Counted from the first letter of the stretch, positions 1 through 8,167 are shown. The stretch: DNA of 14,579 nucleotides from Holosporaceae bacterium (GCA_031265715.1 JAISCG010000099.1:1-14579); one strand, 5' to 3'. Notes: a model not told the origin generated them from the sequence alone. A program made the numbers and translations.

Positions 1-114
1 CTTTGTTCGTTTGAAAAGCTATATATTGACCGCAAAACGAACGCTGAAGTGTGTGCTCGATTCTATCGCTGCGCTGTTCCCAAATTCCTTCCATTTATTG
101 GCATAGCTGAGTAG
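1..114 (+). CDS. Possible 3' end of an unidentified ORF entering from the left
   Basis: The first frame is open from the window edge for 37 codons and ends at TAG (112-114). The peptide includes YIDRKTNAEVCARFY and ends in PFIGIAE. I do not recognise the family. It could be the tail of a transposase or a chance open frame. Between this stop and the end of rph at 248 there are only about 130 bases, AT-rich, in which I see no gene, terminator or RNA. Confidence 0.2.
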   Translation, partial: LCSFEKLYIDRKTNAEVCARFYRCAVPKFLPFIGIAE

Positions 115-247
115 TAACAAAAAAACTTTTCAGATCAACTTGCTCCGCTTTTAAACGAGGACTGCGAATTATAACTAATTCCTTGTTTTATCTCACTTTT
201 TCTCATGCTTTGTGGATGTCCCTATGATGCAATGGGTGGTAAGGCGC

Positions 248-952
248 CTACCTCAAAAGTATGTTCTTCTGCATTTGAAAAATTCGACCGGCGCCTTCCC
301 TGGCGTAGCTGATCATTTTCGCCAACTGATCGACGTCAAAAACGCCGTTTTCCCCGGTTGCCTGTACCTCGACCAGATCTCCGGTGTCGATCATCACAAA
401 ATTTGCATCGACTTCTGCTTGAGAATCCTCAGAGTAATCCAAATCCGTGACGATTTCTCCGTTGACTTTTCCGCAGGAAACGGCGGCAACAAGATGTTGA
501 AACGGATTATGTCGCAATTTCAATTTCTTAACGGCCAATCCAAGGGCAACGCAGGCTCCGCAGACGGACGCGGTTCTTGTCCCTCCGTCGGCTTGGATCA
601 CGTCGCAGTCTATTTTTATCTGGCGCTCTCCCAGAATGGTCAGATCCGTGGAAGCTCGCAGGGATCGCCCGATGAGTCGTTGAATTTCGTGAGTCCTTCC
701 GGTCTGTTTTCCCTTGATTGCCTCTCTTTCGGTTCGCGGTTGCGTTGAACACGGCAGCAGCGAATATTCGGCCGATATCCACCCTTGCCCCGTTCCTTTC
801 AGAAAAAACGGAGTTTTATTTTCCACGGTTGCAGCGCACAGTACCTTCGTTTTTCCGAACGATATCAGGCAACTTCCCTCCGAATCTTCCAAATAATTCG
901 GAATAATTTCAATTTTTCGCAATTCATTGTTCGCCCTTCCTGAATTTCTCAT
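248..952 (-). CDS. rph: Ribonuclease PH
   Basis: RNase PH is a phosphate-dependent 3'-5' exoribonuclease. It trims the 3' ends of tRNA precursors and other RNAs in the cytoplasm, releasing nucleoside diphosphates, and works as a ring hexamer. The 234 residues are close to the usual ~238 and cover the whole family. The N-terminus MRNSGRANNELR matches the canonical start. The phosphate-binding segment ADGGTRTAS lies at residues 121-129, the conserved EIQRLIGRSLRA at 89-100, and the catalytic aspartates at D170 and D176 in TDLDYSEDS. The ATG is preceded by AGGAG at good spacing on the minus strand, which supports this start. It is divergent from ssb, with 287 bp between. No key residue is missing, so it should be active. 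Confidence 0.97.
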   Translation of the reverse strand: MRNSGRANNELRKIEIIPNYLEDSEGSCLISFGKTKVLCAATVENKTPFFLKGTGQGWISAEYSLLPCSTQPRTEREAIKGKQTGRTHEIQRLIGRSLRASTDLTILGERQIKIDCDVIQADGGTRTASVCGACVALGLAVKKLKLRHNPFQHLVAAVSCGKVNGEIVTDLDYSEDSQAEVDANFVMIDTGDLVEVQATGENGVFDVDQLAKMISYAREGAGRIFQMQKNILLR

Positions 953-1020
953 AATTTTCTCCTGATTTTTACATCAACAGTATTGCAGTTACTCTATCAT
1001 AATGCAATCAGGTTCGAAGC

Positions 1021-1044
1021 TTACCACCCGTCTCATTTAATTGA
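1021..1044. repeat. Solo copy of a 24-bp repeat-tail sequence
   Basis: TTACCACCCGTCTCATTTAA followed by TTGA recurs in inverse orientation at 7005-7028 with one mismatch, where it forms the outer tail of a 96-bp palindromic repeat. Here the palindromic core is absent. The rest of the 287-bp rph-ssb gap holds no gene; only the ssb promoter stands out. Confidence 0.6.
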
Positions 1045-1184
1045 GCGTTTGCACAAAAGAAGTTAGGGGCACCGTCGAGTTCGTTGATTAGGACGGAGGG
1101 GGTCATGTCTTAAATTGTATGCCGGAGGTTAGGGGTCGAAATTCTTTTCTCTAAAAAAACTTAAATTTTTCATTTGCGGAGAGA

Positions 1185-1213
1185 TTGAATTTTTATCGAC
1201 AAAGATGTAGAAT
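1185..1213 (+). promoter_or_regulatory. Sigma70-type promoter for ssb-gyrA
   Basis: A -35 box TTGAAT (1185-1190), a 17-base spacer and a -10 box TAGAAT (1208-1213) match the consensus at 4/6 and 5/6. The -10 box lies 26 bases before the ssb ATG, and an AGGTGA ribosome-binding site starts near 1228. The position fits transcription of ssb and probably the genes after it. Confidence 0.6.
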
Positions 1214-1239
1214 CAGGCGTTTTAAGCAGGTGAAGATTT

Positions 1240-1668
1240 ATGGCAGGCAGCGTTAATAAAGTGATTTTGCTGGGGAATCTCGGGAGAGATCCGGAAGTAA
1301 GAGCAATGCAGGACGGAACAAAAGTGGTTTCGTTTTCTTTGGCAACATCAGAGTCTTGGAAAGATAAAGTTTCCGGCGAGAGAAAAGATCGAACGGAATG
1401 GCACCGAATTGTGGTGTTCAATCCGAATTTAGCGGAGGTATGCGAAAAGTACTTGCACAAAGGCTCCAAGGTCTATGTGGAAGGACAATTGCAAACAAGA
1501 AAATGGCAGGATCAGCAGACCGGTGCGGACAGATACACCACGGAAATTGTTATTTCGAGATTTCGCGGAGAGATAACGATGCTGGATTCACGATCGGACG
1601 GCGATGCAGTCTCCGGTTCTTCAATCAACGATAAAGCTTCCGGAATAGACGACGATATTCCGTTTTAA
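1240..1668 (+). CDS. ssb: Single-stranded DNA-binding protein
   Basis: SSB coats single-stranded DNA during replication, recombination and repair and recruits partner proteins through its acidic C-terminal tip. The 142-residue protein has the OB-fold over about residues 1-112, beginning MAGSVNKVILLGNLGRDPEVR, with TEWHRIVVF, YLHKGSKVYVEGQL and a TEIVIS strand. A short, low-complexity linker follows, and the protein ends in the diagnostic acidic tail DDDIPF (137-142). The start is supported by the AGGTGA ribosome-binding site and the promoter at 1185-1213. The linker is shorter than in enteric SSB (about 178 residues), which is common in reduced genomes. gyrA follows after 43 bases, an order common in alphaproteobacteria. 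Confidence 0.97.
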   Translation: MAGSVNKVILLGNLGRDPEVRAMQDGTKVVSFSLATSESWKDKVSGERKDRTEWHRIVVFNPNLAEVCEKYLHKGSKVYVEGQLQTRKWQDQQTGADRYTTEIVISRFRGEITMLDSRSDGDAVSGSSINDKASGIDDDIPF

Positions 1669-1711
1669 ATATTTCGTTTGGTATCCGTAGGTTTGTAGTG
1701 GAGAATTTTTG

Positions 1712-4354
1712 GTGACAATCGAAAATGATGCTGTAGTTCCGGTGTTACTCGAAGACGAGATGCGGAAATCGTATCTCGACTATGCGATGAGCGTGATCGT
1801 ATCTCGTGCCCTTCCGGACGTGCGAGACGGGTTGAAGCCGGTTCAACGACGCATAATATATAGTATGGTTGAATGCGGTTGCGATTATGACAAACCGTTC
1901 AGGAAGTCTGCCCGCATCGTCGGTGACGTCATGGGTAAATATCATCCCCACGGAGATTCGGCGATATATGAGGCAATGGTGCGCATGGCTCAGCCTTTTT
2001 CCATGGGAGAAATGCTGGTAAAAGGTCAGGGAAACTTCGGGTCGATGGACGGAGATCCGGCCGCTGCGATGCGATACACCGAGGCTAAACTTTCGAAAAT
2101 TGCCCATAAGCTGACGGAAGATTTATATTTTGATACGGTGGATTTTCAACCGAACTATGACGAAACTCTGAAAGAACCGAGATTACTTCCGGCACGTTTC
2201 CCGAACATTTTGGTCAACGGCGGCGGAGGTATAGCCGTCGGTATGGCGACGAATATTCCGACCCATAATTTGGGAGAGGTCATCGACGCATGTCTCATGA
2301 TGATCGACAATCCGGATGTATCCTTCGACGGGATTATCAACGTCATTAAAGGACCGGATTTTCCGACCGGAGGAACGATTATCGGTCGCGGCGGAATTTT
2401 TTCGGCGTTCAAAACCGGGCGCGGTTCGGTGATAATGCGGGCATGCTCAAAAATCGAAGAAGTTCGCAAAGAGCGCCAGGCGATCATCGTTACGGAAATT
2501 CCTTATCAGGTTAACAAGGCAAAGATGATTGAAAAAATCGCGAGTCTTGTGAACGAAAAAATCATCGAGGGAATTTCGGATTTGCGCGATGAATCGGATC
2601 GTGACGGAATTCGCGTTGTCATCGAACTGAAAAAAGACGTGAATGCGGACGTTGTGCTGAATCAGCTGTACAGAAATACGCCTCTTCAAACATCTTTCGG
2701 AATCAATATGTTGGCACTGCACGACGGTCGTCCGAAATTGATGAATTTGATGGAAATCCTCCGGGCGTTTCTTGATTTTCGCAATGAGGTTATCGTTCGT
2801 CGAACGGTATTTGAGCTGAACAAAACCCGGGATCGCGCGCACATATTGATCGGATTGGCCATAGCCGTCGCAAACATCGACGAAGTAATCCGGATTATAA
2901 AATCGAGCGAAGATCCGGCGACCGCAAAACGAATTCTCATGAATAAAGAGTGGCCGGCTGAGGACATCGAGCCTTTGATTCGTCTCGTGAATGATCCGAA
3001 CAGCATCTACGAAAACGGCGTGTGTAAGCTCACGGAAATTCAGACACAGGCGATTTTGGATTTAAGATTACATCGTTTAACCGGTTTGGAAAGAACAAAA
3101 ATCTCCGACGAATTAACGCAGCTGGCGAAAAAGATAACGGAGATTCTGGAAATTTTGGGCTCCAAAGAAAAAATTTTGCAAATTGTTCGCAACGAGCTGG
3201 TGAAGGTAAAGGAAGAATTCGCGACGCCGCGCAGAACGATTATCGAAGACGGAAATATCGATTTGGAGGACGAAGATTTCATCCAAAAGGAAGAGATGGT
3301 TGTCACCATAAGCCACAGCGGTTACATAAAAAGAGTTCCGCTGAGCACCTACCGCGCACAAAAACGCGGAGGAAAAGGCAAAACCGGCATGACGACCAAA
3401 GAGGAAGATTTCGTTCATGATCTTTTCGTAGCCGACACGCACACTCCGGTTTTGTTTTTTTCAACGACCGGAATTGTTTACAAGATGAAGGTGTATAAGC
3501 TGCCGCTGTCGACCGCGCAGTCCAAGGGAAAGGCGCTCATAAATTTATTTCCGATAAAAGAAAACGAAGCTCTGTCGACCGTTCTTCCGCTTCCGAGCGA
3601 CGAAGAATCTTTGAATTCCTGCGACATTGTGTTTGCGACGTCCCACGGAACCATCCGGAGAAATAAGCTCTCGGATTTTGTCGATATAAACAGTCGCGGT
3701 AAAATCGCGATGAAACTGGATCCGCACGAAAAATTGATCTCCGTTGCTCTCTGCAAAGAAGACGCGGACATACTTATTTCGTCGAAACTCGGAAGATGCG
3801 CCAGATTTCACGTGAGCGATCTTCGGGTGTTCAACAGCAGAGCATCTACCGGAGTTCGCGCCATAAAATTACTGGGAGATGATGAAGTTATTTCCATGGC
3901 GGTTTTGAATAACGGAACTTTCGGCGCTGCGGAACGTGAAGAATATGTGAAATATTCCAACTGGTTGAGGCGCAGCAGCGAGGAAATAATTCCGGATCAG
4001 GCTCCGGAAATTCCCCCTAAATATGAGGAAATGAAGGAAACCGAGCAAATACTTATGACGATCACGGAAAAGGGATTTGCGAAGAGAACCTCGTCTTTTG
4101 AATACAGAACCTGCAGTCGCGGCGCCCAGGGAGTAAAGACAATCGGCATGAGCGAAAAAAACGGAGCGGTGGTTGCTGTTTTCCCCGTGAACGAATCCGA
4201 TCAGGTGATGTTGGTTACAAACAGCGGTAAATTAATTCGTTGTCCCGTGGATGGTGTAAGAATTACCGGGCGCGCCAGTCAGGGAGTCATCCTGTTCAGG
4301 GTGGATAAAGAGGAAAAGGTTGTTTCCGCGGTGAGACTGGTTGATAATGATTAA
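1712..4354 (+). CDS. gyrA: DNA gyrase subunit A
   Basis: GyrA is the DNA-breaking and rejoining subunit of gyrase. With GyrB it introduces negative supercoils using ATP. The 880 residues are full length. The breakage-reunion domain starts YLDYAMSVIVSRALPDVRDG, and the active-site tyrosine is Y122 in AMRYTEAKL (numbered from the GTG). The quinolone-determining region reads GKYHPHGDSAIYEAM, with serine and glutamate at the positions of E. coli S83 and D87, both drug-sensitive forms. The C-terminal pinwheel domain carries the GyrA box QKRGGKG (about residues 550-556), which separates it from ParC. I chose GTG at 1712 because GGAG (1700-1703) sits 8 bases upstream; an in-frame TTG at 1709 would add one residue. 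It is probably cotranscribed with ssb and the ABC ATPase, whose ATG lies 12 bases after the stop. Confidence 0.97.
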   Translation: MTIENDAVVPVLLEDEMRKSYLDYAMSVIVSRALPDVRDGLKPVQRRIIYSMVECGCDYDKPFRKSARIVGDVMGKYHPHGDSAIYEAMVRMAQPFSMGEMLVKGQGNFGSMDGDPAAAMRYTEAKLSKIAHKLTEDLYFDTVDFQPNYDETLKEPRLLPARFPNILVNGGGGIAVGMATNIPTHNLGEVIDACLMMIDNPDVSFDGIINVIKGPDFPTGGTIIGRGGIFSAFKTGRGSVIMRACSKIEEVRKERQAIIVTEIPYQVNKAKMIEKIASLVNEKIIEGISDLRDESDRDGIRVVIELKKDVNADVVLNQLYRNTPLQTSFGINMLALHDGRPKLMNLMEILRAFLDFRNEVIVRRTVFELNKTRDRAHILIGLAIAVANIDEVIRIIKSSEDPATAKRILMNKEWPAEDIEPLIRLVNDPNSIYENGVCKLTEIQTQAILDLRLHRLTGLERTKISDELTQLAKKITEILEILGSKEKILQIVRNELVKVKEEFATPRRTIIEDGNIDLEDEDFIQKEEMVVTISHSGYIKRVPLSTYRAQKRGGKGKTGMTTKEEDFVHDLFVADTHTPVLFFSTTGIVYKMKVYKLPLSTAQSKGKALINLFPIKENEALSTVLPLPSDEESLNSCDIVFATSHGTIRRNKLSDFVDINSRGKIAMKLDPHEKLISVALCKEDADILISSKLGRCARFHVSDLRVFNSRASTGVRAIKLLGDDEVISMAVLNNGTFGAAEREEYVKYSNWLRRSSEEIIPDQAPEIPPKYEEMKETEQILMTITEKGFAKRTSSFEYRTCSRGAQGVKTIGMSEKNGAVVAVFPVNESDQVMLVTNSGKLIRCPVDGVRITGRASQGVILFRVDKEEKVVSAVRLVDND

Positions 4355-4366
4355 CATGAGAAAAAA

Positions 4367-5485
4367 ATGGCGTCTATTATTTTAAAAAATGTCAGCAAAT
4401 CATTTCGGGACAGCGCTATCATTAAAAATGTGGATTTGGTTATTGAGGACGGGGAATGTACCGTTCTCGTCGGACCATCCGGCTGCGGTAAATCTACGAT
4501 ATTGAGACTTATTTGCGGTCTTGAGGAAGCGGATTCCGGTGAAATATACATCGGAGATAAGGCGGTCAACGACGTTCCTTCGGCGAGTCGAGGGATCGCG
4601 ATGGTGTTTCAGTCCTACGCTCTGTATCCGCACATGACGGTTTTTGAAAATATGGCGTTTGCGTTGCAGGTTCGAAAATTTACAAAAAATGAAATAGAGA
4701 AGCGCGTGGCGGACACGGCGAAAACTTTAAAAATCGATCATCTGCTTCACCGAAAACCGAAAGAGCTTTCGGGAGGACAGCGGCAGCGCGTCGCCATCGG
4801 CAGGGCGATTGTCAGAAATCCCTACGCTTTTTTGTTTGACGAGCCTTTGTCCAATCTTGATTCCGCGCTGCGTTGCCAGATGCGCTACGAGCTCGCGAAG
4901 CTGAAAGCTCAGCTGAAAACGACCATGGTTTACGTTACCCACGATCAGTCGGAAGCGATGACCCTTGCGGATAAAATTGTGGTTATGAGGGACGGAGTCA
5001 TAGAGCAGTCCGGATCTCCTCTGGAATTGTACAATTCTCCGGTAAATGCATTTGTCGCGAAATTTATCGGATCAAGCGAGATGAATATTCTTCCGATTTC
5101 GTTCGTGAAGAATATGGGAAAATTATCGATATTTAAAACTCAGACGGAAGAACAGATTTCTTTTCATCTGAAAGATAATATCGTCTACGACGACAATGCA
5201 AAATACTTTTTCGGAATTCGACCGGAAAATATCGAAATTCTGGCGGAGGATTCCATTTTTTTCGGCAACAAATTGGCGGGAACAATTATTTTATCGGAAA
5301 ATCTCGGGGGGGAGTGTTTTGTTCACGTGTCGCTGGCGGACGGTTCTCAGACAGTTATAAAAAGCAGGAAAATGATTGCCGAACCGGTCGGGAGCAATGT
5401 GCGTTTCGGTTTTGCCATTGAAAATTGCTATCTGTTTGATGGAGACGGCAATACGATATTCGGGGTGGATAATCCTCTTGAGTGA
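4367..5485 (+). CDS. ugpC: CUT1-type ABC transporter ATPase (UgpC/MalK-like)
   Basis: This is the cytoplasmic ATPase subunit of a carbohydrate or glycerol-3-phosphate-type importer. All nucleotide-binding motifs are present: Walker A GPSGCGKST (36-44), Q-loop in VFQSYALYPHMT (Q82), signature LSGGQRQRVAIGRA (134-147), Walker B FLFDEP (155-160) and the switch histidine H192 in VTHDQSEAM. The remaining ~135 residues fit the MalK/UgpC regulatory (TOBE) region, with FGIRPENIE as a marker. The 372 residues fit the family (about 360-370). No permease or binding protein is encoded nearby, so it must serve components elsewhere, or several importers as MsmK does. It lies 12 bases after gyrA, which suggests cotranscription, though no strong ribosome-binding site precedes it. 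The exact substrate cannot be told from the sequence; ugpC is the best symbol, not a certainty. Confidence 0.85.
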   Translation: MASIILKNVSKSFRDSAIIKNVDLVIEDGECTVLVGPSGCGKSTILRLICGLEEADSGEIYIGDKAVNDVPSASRGIAMVFQSYALYPHMTVFENMAFALQVRKFTKNEIEKRVADTAKTLKIDHLLHRKPKELSGGQRQRVAIGRAIVRNPYAFLFDEPLSNLDSALRCQMRYELAKLKAQLKTTMVYVTHDQSEAMTLADKIVVMRDGVIEQSGSPLELYNSPVNAFVAKFIGSSEMNILPISFVKNMGKLSIFKTQTEEQISFHLKDNIVYDDNAKYFFGIRPENIEILAEDSIFFGNKLAGTIILSENLGGECFVHVSLADGSQTVIKSRKMIAEPVGSNVRFGFAIENCYLFDGDGNTIFGVDNPLE

Positions 5486-5630
5486 TTGAGTTTGACGGTT
5501 GTTTTTGGCAGGTTTAAAAAAACAAAAAGCGTATATTTTGTCACCGAAAAAACGCAATTATCCCATAAAATTAGTATTCCGTAATATATTTTTGTGTATA
5601 TTAAAGCCATGGTTTGTGAATGGAGTCATA

Positions 5631-6944
5631 ATGAAGAAAATTTTGCTCATATGTGCCGGCTTTTCCCTTTTTGTATTATCCTGCTCGAAGGTCGGCAGTA
5701 CGCAGTTCAAACGTTCTTCGCAGACCGATTCGGATATTTCCGGAGATCTTTTGTCGGAGAAGTTTTTGCAAAAAAAAAATACTCCGAATTTTGCAAATCC
5801 GATCACCGTAAAACAAAATAATATTTTTCCGGTATTTGCTTTGAACACCACGGAAAACAAGTACAATGACGTTGCCAGACGCCTGGCTGAAATTTGTTCA
5901 TCGGGATGGGAAAAACTGGAAGAAAATTTATCGAAAATAGAGAGCTGGAGCAACGAACATGTAACGCACCATTTGACAGATTTTGACACGGTGTTTTATC
6001 CGTTCGGAGGACCGGACGTTGCGTATCCCGTGAGATTTTTTCCGGACCAGGAAAATTACATACTTGTCGGCTGCGAGCCGATCGGAAATTTTCAAGATAT
6101 AGAGCGAAACATTGGTAACGCCGCAGTTGCCGATGCACTGAAAAACGCGTTTTCTTCCTATGTCAGAAAGGGATATTTCATCACGTCCGAGATGGTCACT
6201 CAGCTTTCCAACAAAAATATCAGAGGCGTGCTCTATTTGATGCTGGCCGCGCTTTCCAAAAGCGGTTACGACATTCGCAATATATATGATCTGTCGATTG
6301 ATGCAGGCGGAAACGAAGTGCTGCGCCAAAAAGGAATGCCGGACTGCGTAAAAATCGAATTTTCGCCGATCAATGACAAAGACAACGTCAAGACCATGTA
6401 TTACGTGAGAACAAATCTCTCGAACGGAAATAAAAGTTTATCGAGCATCACAAAATTTGTGGAAAAATTCAAATTTACGACGTTTATAAAAAGTGCCTCC
6501 TACGTTTTGCATGACAGAACCGCATCAAAAATTCGGCAATTTATTACGGACGTCAGCGGCGCCGTGTTCCAGGATGACACCGGAGTTCCTTTCAAATGTT
6601 TTTCCTCCAACCGATGGAATATTTTTGCTTTCGGCATGTATGAAAAACCCGCGCTCCCGGTATTTCGCGCATATATCCAACGGGATCTCGCGAATTTCTT
6701 TAAATCAGGCGAAAATGCGGGCATCCCGTTTTACTGCGGATACGGCACGAGCAGCAACACCGCGCGATCCAATCTGGTTTTAGCTATTCGAAAACCTTCC
6801 GAGCCGGAATCGGCTGATAAAATGCGCGCCGAAAAAAAGAACAGCAGTGAAAAAGAAAGCGGCGGATGCCCCTGCAAAAAAAATAAAAAGTCTGTCGTCA
6901 TTGCGAGAAGTGAAACGACGCGGCAATCCAGTACTCAAATTTAA
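5631..6944 (+). CDS. Predicted lipoprotein of unknown function with a repeat-derived C-terminus
   Basis: I do not recognise a named family. ATG at 5631 is the likely start: GGAG lies 5 bases upstream and a lipoprotein signal peptide follows at once (MKKILLICAGFSLFVLSCSK), with a lipobox VLSC and lipidated Cys18. Serine at +2 would favour the outer membrane by E. coli rules. The 437-residue protein has no other membrane segment. Internal features are FYPFGGPDVAYPVRFF, YILVGCEPIG, a middle helical part, DDTGVPFKCF and a conserved-looking FYCGYGTSS. The FYPF-GPD and GVP motifs recall large uncharacterised secreted bacterial proteins, but from memory only. The tail is lysine-rich with CPCKKNKKS, and the last 15 residues (VIARSETTRQ region) are encoded by the palindromic repeat at 6897. 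The reading frame is open upstream to 5499, but that start lacks support. The 145-bp gap before it holds no gene. Confidence 0.75.
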   Translation: MKKILLICAGFSLFVLSCSKVGSTQFKRSSQTDSDISGDLLSEKFLQKKNTPNFANPITVKQNNIFPVFALNTTENKYNDVARRLAEICSSGWEKLEENLSKIESWSNEHVTHHLTDFDTVFYPFGGPDVAYPVRFFPDQENYILVGCEPIGNFQDIERNIGNAAVADALKNAFSSYVRKGYFITSEMVTQLSNKNIRGVLYLMLAALSKSGYDIRNIYDLSIDAGGNEVLRQKGMPDCVKIEFSPINDKDNVKTMYYVRTNLSNGNKSLSSITKFVEKFKFTTFIKSASYVLHDRTASKIRQFITDVSGAVFQDDTGVPFKCFSSNRWNIFAFGMYEKPALPVFRAYIQRDLANFFKSGENAGIPFYCGYGTSSNTARSNLVLAIRKPSEPESADKMRAEKKNSSEKESGGCPCKKNKKSVVIARSETTRQSSTQI

Positions 6945-6992
6945 GCAAATTTAAAACATGGATTGCCACGTCGCTCTGCTCCTTGCAATGAC
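6897..6992. repeat. 96-bp palindromic repeat, copy 1, overlapping a gene 3' end
   Basis: The arms GTCATTGCGAG... and ...CTTGCAATGAC fold into a long imperfect hairpin, with the inner arms CGCGGCAATCC and GGATTGCCACG. The centre is AT-rich (ACTCAAATTTAAGCAAATTT). The same 96-bp unit occurs in inverse orientation at 13245-13340, with the central ~45 bases almost identical, and a half copy lies at 7801-7850. On the right it continues into the 24-bp tail at 7005-7028. It supplies the stop codon and the last 15 codons of the lipoprotein gene, and may serve as its 3' hairpin. Confidence 0.85.
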
Positions 6993-7004
6993 GCGATGAA
7001 TAGA

Positions 7005-7028
7005 TCAATTAAATGAGACAGGTGGTAA
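7005..7028. repeat. 24-bp repeat tail, inverse of 1021-1044
   Basis: TCAATTAAATGAGACAGGTG followed by GTAA is the reverse complement of 1021-1044 with one mismatch. It lies 12 bases beyond the 96-bp palindrome, so it appears to be part of the same mobile repeat unit. Confidence 0.6.
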
Positions 7029-7098
7029 ATCAATGAAAAAAAGACCGGCTTTCCGGACGCACATTTGATAGAATCGTCTTTATTTGAGAGAAAAAATA

Positions 7099-7791
7099 AT
7101 GATGACGGATCAAAGTAATGAATTATTAAAACCCCTTTATGATAAAGAAATTGAAGAGCTGAGAGATATTCTCGACTCGTTCGGCGAAAAGGCCATGTCC
7201 CTTGAAATGTTAAACGGATTTTTGACGGCGATTAACTGCTGTCCCGAGGAGATCCCCCCAAGCAGTTACGTACGTATAATATGCGGTATGGAACGCGAGA
7301 GTGAATCGCCGTTTGAGAATGAAGAGCAGTTTTCCGTTTTCTTCGAGTTGCTGATGCGCTACCTGAGCAGTATCAGAGATTGTTTGCAAGATGAGGTGTA
7401 CGAGCCTTTTATTGAGGATGTTCCGGAGATTGGAGCAAAATGGGCGCTCGGTTTTTTACAGGGCATTTTTTTTGCCGAGAAAGATTTTAAATCGATGATG
7501 TCGGATGAGGACGGACGCATGGCATCTGCGCTTCTTTTCGTACTGGCATTCGGAAACGACGAATCGTTTAAGGATTTGCCGATTCTGTCCGGAGAAGAAA
7601 TAACTCGGGAAAAGAGAAAGCAGTTGATAAAAGGTCTGCCTTTCTCCGTAATGTTAATATATTCGCATTTCCATGGTTTTGATGGTGTTTCCCGGCCGAT
7701 CCGCAAAAATAAAATCGGCCGAAACGATCCCTGCCCCTGCGGATCTGGGAAAAAATACAAAAAATGCTGTATTGCGAGCGGAGTGAAGTAA
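7099..7791 (+). CDS. YecA/UPF0149-family protein with C-terminal SEC-C zinc motif
   Basis: The N-terminal ~190 residues fit the YecA/YgfB (UPF0149) helical family: MSLEMLNGFLTAINCCPEEI near the start and IGAKWALGFLQGIFF in the middle. The C-terminus is a SEC-C motif, IGRNDPCPCGSGKKYKKCC, with the four expected zinc ligands C212, C214, C223 and C224. The same metal-binding tail ends SecA, where it contacts SecB and the ribosome. E. coli YecA (AscA) has been described as a chaperone-like factor in Sec-dependent export; a similar job is an inference here. ATG at 7099 (230 residues), with GAGAG 8 bases before it, is preferred over an in-frame TTG at 7084; a second ATG follows at 7102. It is transcribed in the same direction as the lipoprotein but separated from it by a hairpin repeat, so probably independently. 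Confidence 0.85.
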   Translation: MMTDQSNELLKPLYDKEIEELRDILDSFGEKAMSLEMLNGFLTAINCCPEEIPPSSYVRIICGMERESESPFENEEQFSVFFELLMRYLSSIRDCLQDEVYEPFIEDVPEIGAKWALGFLQGIFFAEKDFKSMMSDEDGRMASALLFVLAFGNDESFKDLPILSGEEITREKRKQLIKGLPFSVMLIYSHFHGFDGVSRPIRKNKIGRNDPCPCGSGKKYKKCCIASGVK

Positions 7792-7800
7792 TCTGGGGCT

Positions 7801-7850
7801 GAAATTTAAGTAAATTTAAAATCCGGATTGCTTCGTCGCGCTGTTTCCGC
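7801..7850. repeat. Half copy of the palindromic repeat
   Basis: The AAATTTAAGTAAATTTAAAA segment followed by GGATTGCTTCGTCGCGCTG matches the right half of the repeat at 6897-6992 (AAATTTAAGCAAATTTAAAA, then GGATTGCCACGTCGCTCTG). The left half is missing. It abuts and overlaps the end of the IS30 remnant, so the truncation may stem from that element or a deletion. Confidence 0.65.
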
Positions 7851-8033
7851 CCATTCAAGTGTGAGGTGCAACAAAGAGGAGCAAGCATCGGTTGCAGAAG
7901 CGTCATGACCGGAGAAAATTTCAGACGGTGTTCTGTATCCTGATGCTTTCCTCGGGCGATTATTCAACTTATTCTCGATTTTCCGCATCTTTTTATGGGA
8001 AATGTCTTTGAAATCCCGTTTTTTCGGAGATGC
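7806..8033 (-). pseudogene. IS30-family transposase, 3' remnant
   Basis: Read on the minus strand from about 8033, the frame gives SPKKRDFKDIS, then KIENKLNNRPRKASGYRTPS and EIF. This is the hallmark C-terminal stretch of IS30-type DDE transposases (KLNNRPRK-LGY-TP-E). Only about 40 residues of family sequence remain out of more than 300. The N-terminal and most of the catalytic part are absent, and the sequence beyond EIF is not IS30-like: it reads into the half repeat at 7801-7850, which supplies the stop. The element is therefore inactive. No terminal inverted repeat could be assigned. It marks an old insertion or recombination point next to the accessory block. Confidence 0.75.
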
Positions 8034-8110
8034 GCCGGGATTCGAACAGGTTCACCCTACCCATAGTGATCAGGTTAACAATTTCTCATCACTTTTTAAA
8101 TATATAAGGA
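8034..8110. other. Unassigned gap next to the IS30 remnant
   Basis: AT-rich DNA without a gene between the IS30 remnant and the direct repeat. On the minus strand it contains a TTCGAATCC tract like a tRNA T-loop, but no cloverleaf can be drawn. Confidence 0.4.
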
Positions 8111-8167
8111 TTCGAGGAGCGGATTGACAACCAAAATACCGAAAGAATGACGTTTCGCAAGAAGTCT
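8111..8167. repeat. 57-bp direct repeat, left copy
   Basis: This sequence, whose core is GGAGCGGATTGACAAC followed later by GAATGACGTTTCGCAAGAAG, recurs in the same orientation at 11763-11819 with 55 of 57 identical positions. The match stops sharply at both ends. The two copies bracket all the accessory ORFs of this window. Confidence 0.9.

Noticed and set aside
212..748. 178-codon plus-strand ORF opposite rph
   Set aside because: It is antisense to a fully conserved RNase PH gene and encodes nothing recognisable.
2040..2110. Possible quinolone-resistance changes in gyrA
   Set aside because: The key positions read serine and glutamate, the latter normal in many bacteria, so no resistance allele is indicated.
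5499..5630. Upstream extension of the lipoprotein ORF (44 more residues)
   Set aside because: It has no ribosome-binding site and would bury the lipoprotein signal peptide inside the protein; ATG 5631 with GGAG is far better.
8025..8062. tRNA-like 3' end on the minus strand (TTCGAATCCCGG followed by CGCATCTCCG)
   Set aside because: The T-stem does not pair, no matching 5' acceptor strand or anticodon arm occurs within 90 bases, and there is no CCA. It may be a decayed fragment or chance, so no tRNA was called.
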